Of a stretch of DNA of 34,922 nucleotides, positions 1-5,696 are shown piece after piece. Each line of letters begins with the position of its first letter. The stretch's first letter is position 1. The stretch comes from a virus. The DNA lies in IMG/VR virus record IMGVR_UViG_3300044843_000389, positions 1 to 34,922 of that record; one strand, written 5' to 3'. Under the pieces are notes generated by a model that saw only the letters and a program-made list of their open reading frames with translations, ran no database searches and had not been told where the DNA came from. The position numbers and the translations under genes are program-made.

Positions 1-40
1 TTTCTAATACAACAATTTCACTATCTCAAAAGGGAAGAAT

Positions 41-796
41 ATGAAACTTAATCCAACTTACTCATCAGGTGATATCAATTTCATCCATGATGAAGCTCAA
101 ATCTTTGTTGAAAGCATTCTCAACAACCTTGATGATAACATCACTCCAATCTTGGGGGATGATGGCAGCTATCATTATGTTTATCTTGTTGTGAATAAAA
201 CCAATGGCTTTTTCTATATTGGGAAGAGAACTGTTTTAGAGCGTGTTAATGGAAAATATAGATCAATGTATACATTGGAATATGTATTAAGAAATTATCT
301 AGGTGGAGGAATTGAGATTCAAAAAGCGGTTAAAGAGTATGGTAGAAAGTCGTTTTTAAGATTTGTTTTAAAATTTTGTACATCATCAGAAGACGCCTTT
401 AATCTAGAAAAAAACCTAGTAAATAACATTTCAATCGAAAGGTATTCGCGTCAACTTGGTTGCATGTATAATCTTGTTCCAGGTGGAAGAGGTGGCATTG
501 GAAAAGGAAGAAACAACAATGCTGGCAATAAAAAATTGAAGATCAAGAAAGATCATCATACGATTTTTATTTATTCTTGCGACCTTCTGAAGTACATGCT
601 TGACGGATATAGATTAACCTGCTCATCAACAATTATCATCAAAAAACAAAATGATAAGATTATATCAAAAGCTTTAAACTTTAATCGCATCAACACAAGA
701 CAAAGAAAAGTTGATCAGTCAGTTTTATTGAATTATTTACAAGATGGATGGATTGTTGGGAGGCTTACATCTTCTAAGATTTATGATCTTTTATGA
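41..796 (+). CDS. GIY-YIG family homing-type endonuclease
   Basis: A 251-residue protein with a GIY-YIG nuclease fold near its N-terminus. The first motif is YVYLV at residues 46-50 and the second is FYIGKR at 58-63; downstream come YLGGGIEIQKAVKEYG (86-101), a likely metal-binding Glu in NLEKNLV (E123) and the YNLVPGGRGG turn (143-152), all usual in phage Seg/Mob-like enzymes. The family makes nicks or double-strand breaks that promote spread of its own gene. The C-terminal 80 residues are basic and probably bind DNA, but I recognise no named DNA-binding module. The ATG at 41 follows AGGGAAG. The gene is free-standing: no intron or intein is visible around it. Its codon use looks AT-richer than the structural genes, consistent with a mobile gene. 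Assignment to the fold is firm; homing activity is inferred. Confidence 0.85.
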   Translation: MKLNPTYSSGDINFIHDEAQIFVESILNNLDDNITPILGDDGSYHYVYLVVNKTNGFFYIGKRTVLERVNGKYRSMYTLEYVLRNYLGGGIEIQKAVKEYGRKSFLRFVLKFCTSSEDAFNLEKNLVNNISIERYSRQLGCMYNLVPGGRGGIGKGRNNNAGNKKLKIKKDHHTIFIYSCDLLKYMLDGYRLTCSSTIIIKKQNDKIISKALNFNRINTRQRKVDQSVLLNYLQDGWIVGRLTSSKIYDLL

Positions 797-1030
797 AATT
801 TCAAGTATATTGAAATTAAATAGGCTTGCTATCTGTTTAAGGTTATCCGCTCCACCTCTTTGAAGTGAATTTGTTGATGCGAAGCACCTTGAGCGGAACT
901 AATCTCAGCCTCTTTTTTTCAGTGAAGAAACTTGTAAAATACTAAACTCAAAACTTGGGCTGATCTATCTAATTTGAAAGAATTTTCAATTGTCATGTGT
1001 TTTATCTTCACCTCATACAAGGAGATAAAC
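797..1030. other. Structured intergenic gap with an inverted repeat
   Basis: This 234-base gap holds no convincing gene. TCCGCTC at 846-852 and GAGCGGA at 891-897 are perfect complements enclosing 38 bases, inside which AAGTG and CACCTT could pair imperfectly. A T-run at 912-919 lies 14 bases past the outer repeat. It might end transcription from the upstream endonuclease gene or encode a small structured RNA. A TGTTTAAGGTTAT motif (834-846) and TCATGTGTTT (993-1002) in the gap match motifs in other gaps of this window. Confidence 0.4.
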
Positions 1031-2185
1031 ATGAGTGTAGATAAAGATTTTGATCCAATTGATTTCAGTCATCGAGCATACGAAGCTTTTTCTAAAGATT
1101 TTTCTAAAGCTGAACCATACACTAATGAGTCTAGTCGATTACGTTTAAACATTTTGCGATTTTTAAAAGAATCTGAAGATTTAACATTTAGACATCATTC
1201 ATTATTTCAGAGACAACCAGGTGCTGATATTGAAGGCGAAAATCAAGAGCATGAAGAAGAGATTATGCTTTATGATGTTTCAGGTGAATTGATAGCTAGC
1301 TTTACATTGGCTGATGGAAGATCATTTAAGGTAATCGCTTGTTATAGATCAGATAAGACGATTGCTTGTTATAGATCAAAATTCAATTTTAAGTTTTATG
1401 CTAAAAATTGTGATCATCGTAACCTTTGGTCAGTTAATCATCAAAACAATGCTTTATATGCAGATCGCTTATCTTATTATAAGCCGACAGAATGGGATAA
1501 GAACAACAATAGATACATCTGTTTAGATAAAATCAATCAAATTGAAAGACGCCCAGGAGGAGTGAGAGATTTTGATTCTACTATCTATTCTTATCCTGAT
1601 AACTTGCCTTATGTAGAATGTGACTTTTTTTTAAACGAAATAGAGTTTGAAGAGATGGTCAAGAAAATTTTTTCTAAAAGTTTCAAAAGACCGTTGAATT
1701 TTCTAGAAGATAATTGGCCTTGTAATGATATAATACATCAAATTACTGAAAAACTATATGAAGTTAGTAATTTAACAAGTTTATCACATGATAATATGTC
1801 GATCATTGCTGAGTATGTTTTTTATAGTCAACTGATTAGACAAAAGGGAAACCCATATTTTGTCCTAGAACATCTTTCAACTGAAGAAAATCCATATGAT
1901 AAAGATGATCCTATCTTTGAAGCAACATTTGATGAGCAATTTCTTTCTATTGAAAAAAATGGTAAATTTTTTTTAAAAGAAAAAAAGTATAAAGTTTCTA
2001 AATTATGGCAGTTACAAACCTTGATGATGAAGAGAGATGCACTAAAAAAAATCATCTTTGGCGAAATGAAGGCTTTTGTCGAGTTTATATCTGATCTCTA
2101 TACACAAAATGAATATGAAGTAGAAACATTGTTTGATAAAGATTTTTTAGATAATTTTATTTTTAAGTTTTTCAAAAAGAAATAA
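1031..2185 (+). CDS. Hypothetical protein, 384 residues
   Basis: I do not recognise this protein. It is acidic in its first third, has no visible membrane segment or signal peptide, and ends in a lysine/phenylalanine-rich tail (FKFFKKK). The ATG at 1031 is preferred over an in-frame TTG at 974 because AAGGAGATAAAC sits directly before it. Residues near 103-118 contain the peptide ACYRS twice, made by an in-frame near-tandem DNA duplication of 27-base period (GCTTGTTATAGATCA at 1337-1351 and 1364-1378). The gene stands alone between two gaps or convergent neighbours, and its 3' end overlaps the dCMP deaminase gene tail-to-tail by 14 bases. Base composition is AT-rich like the preceding endonuclease gene, so the two may be late additions. 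Function unknown. Confidence 0.8.
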   Translation: MSVDKDFDPIDFSHRAYEAFSKDFSKAEPYTNESSRLRLNILRFLKESEDLTFRHHSLFQRQPGADIEGENQEHEEEIMLYDVSGELIASFTLADGRSFKVIACYRSDKTIACYRSKFNFKFYAKNCDHRNLWSVNHQNNALYADRLSYYKPTEWDKNNNRYICLDKINQIERRPGGVRDFDSTIYSYPDNLPYVECDFFLNEIEFEEMVKKIFSKSFKRPLNFLEDNWPCNDIIHQITEKLYEVSNLTSLSHDNMSIIAEYVFYSQLIRQKGNPYFVLEHLSTEENPYDKDDPIFEATFDEQFLSIEKNGKFFLKEKKYKVSKLWQLQTLMMKRDALKKIIFGEMKAFVEFISDLYTQNEYEVETLFDKDFLDNFIFKFFKKK

Positions 2186-2612
2186 GATCAATCCCATTGG
2201 CTGATAAATACTCTTCACCTGTTGATATCCAACGATTATCTCGGTCTTCATAAATAACGGCTTTAATCCCAGCATGATGAATTAGCTTAGCACACATTAA
2301 GCAAGGTGGAGCAGTAACATAAATAGAGCATCCATCAGTTGATATCCCATTCTTAGCAGCATTCGCAATTGCATTAAATTCAGCATGGTGGCAACCTATT
2401 TGACTTTCTGATCCACTAGCAATTTTACATCTATCTCTAAGACAATCAGCACCTCCACAAAGGCCGCTTTGCTTGCGAGCAATCCCATTGAAAGAAGAGA
2501 TAATTGGGACATCTCCCTTGACTATCACCGCCCCAACTTTTGCCCTGCTACATGGTGAGAGGCTAGCCATGATCTCAGCCATACTCAAAAATGCTTTATC
2601 TTTAGCAGTCAT
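2172..2612 (-). CDS. Deoxycytidylate (dCMP) deaminase
   Basis: Zinc-dependent cytidine/deoxycytidylate deaminase of about 146 residues, converting dCMP to dUMP, the substrate of the ThyX encoded upstream in the same operon. The zinc site is visible: CHHAEFNAI supplies the His and the catalytic Glu, and PPCLMCAKL supplies the two Cys. An extra Cys-rich insertion (CGGADCLRDRC) before the HAE motif is typical of phage dCMP deaminases, which bind a second zinc. Several starts are possible. I chose the ATG at 2612 because AAGGA lies 11 bases upstream and it gives a short (11-base) overlap with the preceding gene; ATGs at 2624 and 2621 are closer to that AAGGA than expected. A longer open frame to 2687 would add a leucine-rich extension unlike the family. 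The gene is the last of the leftward operon. Confidence 0.9.
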   Translation of the reverse strand: MTAKDKAFLSMAEIMASLSPCSRAKVGAVIVKGDVPIISSFNGIARKQSGLCGGADCLRDRCKIASGSESQIGCHHAEFNAIANAAKNGISTDGCSIYVTAPPCLMCAKLIHHAGIKAVIYEDRDNRWISTGEEYLSANGIDLISF

Positions 2613-3078
2613 AGCAGTCATCATCCTTGGAGGCAAGACAAGCAATCTCAGAAGCAAGCTTGATAATCGCTTTAGATCTCTTTCCACACTTGCCTTTATT
2701 GCCTACAGCATAACGACCGAGAGCAAGACAGACATCACCTTGACTCGTTGTCAGCCATGTTTGATATGCCTTGATACCATACTCAATCTCATCGCAACCT
2801 TGACAATCAACAAATTGCTTTTTCACTTGCATGATACCTTCAGCACCCACAGATGAAATAAGACCTCTCTCAAACTTGCTCTCATAGAAAGCAATCGCAA
2901 TCATCAAGTTAGGATCAACTCCCATTCTCTCAGCCGTTGAAGCTACTTGTTGGCAAGCTCTCATCCTGCTTGGGATTGACTTAGCTAAGATCTTCTCCCA
3001 ACCTAAATCTTGTTTAACTTGATTGGGATTAAAGATCATTCCCATCACAAGCCAGCATACATCAAAAAAACTATTCAT
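2602..3078 (-). CDS. Lytic-transglycosylase-like (SLT fold) protein
   Basis: A 158-residue protein with the signature of soluble lytic transglycosylases: AIAFYESKF (residues 61-69) holds the presumed catalytic Glu66, followed by SVGAEGIMQV (76-85), the GLMQ motif of the family, and a later ALGRYAVGNKGK segment resembling the usual YN-G motif. These enzymes cleave the glycan strand of peptidoglycan. The first 16 residues are hydrophobic (FFDVCWLVMGMIF) without a basic start, so they could be a weak signal or anchor. There are nine cysteines, suggesting disulfides outside the cytoplasm. The ATG at 3078 follows GAGG by six bases and overlaps the upstream stop by eight bases; a longer reading to 3162 is just the neighbour gene in another frame. 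Its place between nucleotide-metabolism genes is odd for a lysis gene. Confidence 0.75.
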   Translation of the reverse strand: MNSFFDVCWLVMGMIFNPNQVKQDLGWEKILAKSIPSRMRACQQVASTAERMGVDPNLMIAIAFYESKFERGLISSVGAEGIMQVKKQFVDCQGCDEIEYGIKAYQTWLTTSQGDVCLALGRYAVGNKGKCGKRSKAIIKLASEIACLASKDDDCYDC

Positions 3079-3253
3079 CTTCGTCCTCGTCTTTGGTGAT
3101 ATCATCCCAACTTTCATCATAAGAAATATCATCGTATGCGATGATGATTGCATTCTGATCAAGTATTGCTCGACAACTCTTGCAATAGTGGTACTCCATA
3201 CTTGAGCCTGCTAAGGTTGATTTGATTTCATTGTGGCATCTGAGGCATTGCAT
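3071..3253 (-). CDS. Small zinc-ribbon protein with acidic tail
   Basis: A 60-residue protein opening with MQCLRCHNE, a CxxC knuckle, and a second knuckle YCKSCRA about 20 residues later: a minimal four-Cys zinc ribbon. The remainder is very acidic and ends DEDEDE. The ATG at 3253 has GGAG seven bases upstream, inside the 3' end of thyX, so translation is probably coupled to it (26-base overlap). A longer open frame to 3346 has no such support. Function unknown; zinc binding is inferred from the cysteines. Confidence 0.7.
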   Translation of the reverse strand: MQCLRCHNEIKSTLAGSSMEYHYCKSCRAILDQNAIIIAYDDISYDESWDDITKDEDEDE

Positions 3254-3899
3254 CGATAAGCTCCATCGTTTTTGGGAAAATACTAGACGCAATAGTATAT
3301 ACAGCTTTTGCAAATTCTTGCATTTCAAATTGAGAATGATGGTCAAGACGAAGCTTTAAAAAGTGCATGATTGCCTGAGTACTAGCAGACCAGATGCATT
3401 CACTATAAATCCCAACGGGCAAAATCATTCTCGCTTGCTCTCTACATACTCCCAAATCAAGCAATCTTAGATAATTGTAGTAGGCTACTTGATAGCCTTG
3501 AGCAAGCAAAGTCAAAGCCTCGTCCTCTCTATTATCATCAAGGCATCCACTTGATCCTTGCTTGTTTTTAGTATCTTGCAATCTGAAATGATCAGGATAA
3601 AAAAAACTCTCTTCAATCTTGGTGTATCGTGCTGATTGCTCATTCCATGCACAGCCAACTTGATGCTTCATCCATTGCCTTAAAATGAAGATTGGTGCTT
3701 TAATTCTGAATTTTATGTTGCCATGTCTAAAGGGACTTGAATGATTGTGATCCCAAAGATATCGCAAAAGCCTTTCATCTCGATCAGTCCATTCATCACT
3801 TGCTCCAGCATAAGAGACACGAGCGGCGTTCACTATTGCCAAATCGTCTCCCATATGGTCAACCAATTCAACAAAGCCATCACTAACATTTATCTTCAT
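3228..3899 (-). CDS. thyX: Flavin-dependent thymidylate synthase
   Basis: A 223-residue ThyX, making dTMP from dUMP with FAD, NADPH and methylenetetrahydrofolate. Family landmarks are present: SSPFRHGNIKFRIKAPIF (54-71), the signature region RQWMKHQ...NEQSARY (74-92), REQARMILP (153-161) and LKLRLDHHSQFEMQEFA (181-197). The signature differs from the classic RHR-x7-S: here it is KHQ followed by eight residues before the Ser, a variation I recall from other phage ThyX proteins. Length matches the family. The ATG at 3899 follows AGGAG by five bases. It is the first gene of the leftward operon, driven from the AT-rich region at 3909-3966. Together with dCMP deaminase in the same operon it forms a direct dCMP to dUMP to dTMP route. 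Confidence 0.93.
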   Translation of the reverse strand: MKINVSDGFVELVDHMGDDLAIVNAARVSYAGASDEWTDRDERLLRYLWDHNHSSPFRHGNIKFRIKAPIFILRQWMKHQVGCAWNEQSARYTKIEESFFYPDHFRLQDTKNKQGSSGCLDDNREDEALTLLAQGYQVAYYNYLRLLDLGVCREQARMILPVGIYSECIWSASTQAIMHFLKLRLDHHSQFEMQEFAKAVYTIASSIFPKTMELIDAMPQMPQ

Positions 3900-3908
3900 C
3901 TTTTCTCC

Positions 3909-3967
3909 TAGAAAATTATTATATAATATTATATAATATTATACTTTCATGTGTTTATATAACACAA
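3909..3967. promoter_or_regulatory. Divergent promoter region of thyX operon and SSB operon
   Basis: The gap between thyX and the rightward 3984 gene contains two perfect copies of ATATAATATT (3921-3930 and 3931-3940) plus partial copies, giving -10 boxes in both directions. Rightward, TAGAAA (3909-3914), 17 bases and TATAAT (3932-3937) form a plausible promoter. Leftward, TTGTGT (3967-3962), 18 bases and TATAAT (3943-3938) form another. Box assignments are by eye; the exact transcription starts are unknown. Confidence 0.55.
3950..3966. promoter_or_regulatory. Candidate operator: 17-bp palindrome
   Basis: TGTGTT, TATAT, AACACA form a perfect inverted repeat that covers the likely leftward -35 box and lies just after the rightward -10. 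It is a good size for a homodimeric repressor. The HTH proteins encoded at 4768-5173 and the ribbon-helix-helix candidate at 4542-4781 belong to the rightward operon it would control, so autoregulation is possible but unproven. Confidence 0.5.
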
Positions 3968-3983
3968 AGCAGGAGACAAAATT

Positions 3984-4268
3984 ATGTTAAATATCAAACT
4001 CATCAACAGGCTGATTTGCCTTGAGCAAGTCATTGATGCAATGTTCAAAGACGATGCACCTGAGATTGCTGAAGCTTTAAAATTATGCATCAATATCATA
4101 TTTGGCGATATGGTAGCAGATCATAACAATGCAATTGAGCAACAATATTTCTCAGATAAAGAGGTTGAGGATAAGATCGCTGATCTATCTAAAACTAAAA
4201 CTATACCAAACCACATCAAAGAAATTCAGAGCTTATACAATCAACTAAAGGATAAAAATAATGCTTAA
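3984..4268 (+). CDS. Hypothetical protein, 94 residues
   Basis: Small, mostly helical acidic protein that I do not recognise. It starts after AGGAGACAAAATT and is the first gene of the rightward operon, overlapping the SSB start by eight bases. No membrane segment, signal peptide or known motif is visible. Its place directly before SSB suggests an early or DNA-metabolism role, but that is guilt by association only. Confidence 0.75.
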   Translation: MLNIKLINRLICLEQVIDAMFKDDAPEIAEALKLCINIIFGDMVADHNNAIEQQYFSDKEVEDKIADLSKTKTIPNHIKEIQSLYNQLKDKNNA

Positions 4269-4545
4269 TCGATTTACACTTATTGGGAGACTTGGCAACG
4301 ATCCACAACTCAAAAGCTTTGGCGATAAAGAAGTTGTCAACTTTTCTGTTGCCTATAGTGAAAAGGTAAAGGGAGAAGAGAAGACCACATGGTTTAATTG
4401 CGAAATGTGGGGCAACTTTGCGAAGATTGTACAAAGTCAAGCAAAGAAAGGCGATAAAATCACCGTTATTGGTCGCATTGTTATCAACGAACATGAAGGC
4501 AAGCAATACATCAAAGTCATTGCCTCTGAGGTCGTATTTCTATGA
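4261..4545 (+). CDS. ssb: Single-stranded DNA-binding protein
   Basis: A 94-residue OB-fold protein of the bacterial/phage SSB family. The start (MLNRFTLIGRLGNDPQLK), TTWFNCEMWGNFAKIV (42-57) and GDKITVIGRI (65-74) match conserved SSB strands, with aromatic residues in the expected DNA-contact positions. It ends right after the OB-fold: the flexible linker and acidic C-terminal tip through which cellular SSBs recruit partners are absent. The ATG follows AAGGATAAAAATA and overlaps the previous gene by eight bases. It would coat single strands during phage replication and recombination, probably together with the RecT-like protein at the other end of the window. Confidence 0.88.
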   Translation: MLNRFTLIGRLGNDPQLKSFGDKEVVNFSVAYSEKVKGEEKTTWFNCEMWGNFAKIVQSQAKKGDKITVIGRIVINEHEGKQYIKVIASEVVFL

Positions 4546-4781
4546 TGAAACCTAAAGATCGCAAATCGATTTTAAGTCTATATGTATCAACTAAGCTGAT
4601 CAGCCTACTAGACACGATCAGCGATAGGCATTCAGTTAAGATTTCTAAGTTGGCTGAAAAGATATTGCTTGACGGTCTTCAAAGAGATCAAATTGATCTT
4701 GCTCTTGAAATCGATGATGATGATGCTATTGAGAAAATCACAACTAAGATCATCAGAAAGCTAGATCATGGCAATGAATGA
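4542..4781 (+). CDS. Small protein, possible ribbon-helix-helix regulator
   Basis: A 79-residue protein whose first half (SLYVSTKLISLLDTISDR, then VKISKLAEKILLDGL) has the strand-helix-helix pattern of ribbon-helix-helix DNA-binding proteins. The second half is acidic (EIDDDDAIEKI) then basic. The start overlaps the SSB stop as ATGATG. The stop lies 14 bases inside the next gene. The fold call rests on pattern alone, without a diagnostic motif; it may be a transcription factor acting on the operon's own control region. Confidence 0.6.
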   Translation: MMKPKDRKSILSLYVSTKLISLLDTISDRHSVKISKLAEKILLDGLQRDQIDLALEIDDDDAIEKITTKIIRKLDHGNE

Positions 4782-4977
4782 AAAGACCAAGCTTATTAAG
4801 CAAAGAACAGGGATGACTTTAAAAGCTTTAGCTAAAGAAATCGGCTATGCAGAAACATCTTTAACTTGTGCATTGAGAGGGCATTATCAAATGGGCTATC
4901 CATTGGCTAAACTCTTGGCACAAAAGACAGGTATGTCACCGCTTTACTTCTTGGAGGATGATCATGACAATGAATGA
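4768..4977 (+). CDS. HTH DNA-binding protein, copy 1
   Basis: A 69-residue Cro/CI-like helix-turn-helix protein. GMTLKALAKEIGYAETSLTCA reads as helix 2, turn and recognition helix; the C-terminus GMSPLYFLEDD is a common end of small phage regulators. It is a close paralogue of the next gene, with near-identical starts (MNEKTKL) and conserved LAKEIGY and CALRG blocks. The ATG at 4768 overlaps the preceding gene by 14 bases; ATG at 4774 is an alternative. Its own Shine-Dalgarno is weak (AGAAAG), so translation is probably coupled. It may control the operon through the palindrome at 3950-3966. Confidence 0.75.
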   Translation: MAMNEKTKLIKQRTGMTLKALAKEIGYAETSLTCALRGHYQMGYPLAKLLAQKTGMSPLYFLEDDHDNE

Positions 4978-5173
4978 AAAGACCAAACTCGTTAAAGAGA
5001 AGACAGGGATGAGCATTAAAGATTTAGCTAAAGAAATCGGATACACAGAAAAAACAATCGTTTGTGCATTACGAGGAAAGCAAAGAGCTGGTTATGATCT
5101 TGCTAAAATACTCGCAGAAAAGACAGGGCAAAGCCCAATTTACTTTATGGAGCATGATCATGGCAAAGAGTAA
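4964..5173 (+). CDS. HTH DNA-binding protein, copy 2
   Basis: A 69-residue paralogue of the preceding gene: both have the LAKEIGY helix, CALRG after the recognition helix, and SP-YF near the end. The start is set at ATG 4964 because GGAGG (4953-4957) lies six bases before it; ATGs at 4958 and 4970 fit less well. It overlaps copy 1 by 14 bases and is overlapped by the terminase small subunit by 14 bases. Recognition-helix residues differ between copies (AETSLT against TEKTIV), so they may bind different sites. The pair most likely arose by tandem duplication that included the gene junction. Confidence 0.75.
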   Translation: MTMNEKTKLVKEKTGMSIKDLAKEIGYTEKTIVCALRGKQRAGYDLAKILAEKTGQSPIYFMEHDHGKE

Positions 5174-5696
5174 AACAACCGATAAGATCGTTAAAAATGA
5201 TACAGTTGATTCTAAAGTTGGCAAAAATAGCACAGCACTATCAAAAAAGCCACAAGAGGATAAATCTGAAATCGCAAAGCAAAAGCGACTGATCTCAATT
5301 GAGCAAGTGCTTGAGTTTATCTCTCAAGGTCTTTCTCAAGGTGATGCTCTTTCCCTTGTTGGTGTTGCATATAGTACTTGGAATGGCTGGATGAAGAATG
5401 ATCCTGAATTGGTGGCTGATATCAAGAGAGCTGAAATCTCTTTAAAGATCAAGCATCTTCAGAATATCCAGCGACATTCAGAGAACGATGTCAGAGCATC
5501 TCAATGGCTACTAGCTCGCAAATTCCCTTCTGAGTTTGGAGAAAAGCAAACGATTGATATGAATACAAAGAGCGATGATAGCAAGGTGATCATCAATGTG
5601 ATCCAACAGGTGCAAAAAGAGAAGCATGGTCAAACGATCGAGATCAAGCATGAACTCCCAAATGAGAACGACCATGGCACAGACGAAGAAGATTGA
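5160..5696 (+). CDS. Terminase small subunit (probable)
   Basis: A 178-residue protein that probably recognises phage DNA for packaging. Residues about 40-95 form a helix-turn-helix: ISIEQVLEFISQGLSQGDAL, then GVAYSTWNGWMKNDPELVAD, followed by long helices. ASQWLLARKFPSEFG is a segment I associate with small terminases of this type. The N-terminal 40 residues are lysine/serine-rich and probably disordered. ATG 5160 is chosen because GGAG lies seven bases upstream and it keeps the 14-base overlap seen at the two preceding junctions; an earlier in-frame start at 5064 would read through the HTH gene in another frame. It sits directly before the large subunit, overlapping it by 23 bases. Confidence 0.75.
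   Translation: MAKSKTTDKIVKNDTVDSKVGKNSTALSKKPQEDKSEIAKQKRLISIEQVLEFISQGLSQGDALSLVGVAYSTWNGWMKNDPELVADIKRAEISLKIKHLQNIQRHSENDVRASQWLLARKFPSEFGEKQTIDMNTKSDDSKVIINVIQQVQKEKHGQTIEIKHELPNENDHGTDEED

Noticed and set aside
846-897. Possible tRNA in the first intergenic gap
   Set aside because: The outer stem encloses only 38 bases, too short for cloverleaf arms, and no T-arm or anticodon stem fits.
974-1030. TTG start at 974 for the unknown 384-residue protein
   Set aside because: The ATG at 1031 has a near-ideal AAGGAG site; the upstream extension covers a probable control motif.
41-1030. Group I intron hosting the GIY-YIG gene
   Set aside because: No intron core or split exon is visible; the flanking genes are complete and unrelated.
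2473-2856. Rightward open frame of 127 residues
   Set aside because: It lies antisense to dCMP deaminase and the transglycosylase-like gene, has no ribosome site, and codon composition is that of a shadow frame.
4542-5173. Lysogeny switch of a temperate phage
   Set aside because: HTH genes and a palindrome exist, but no integrase, excisionase or long CI-type repressor appears in the window; lifestyle stays open.
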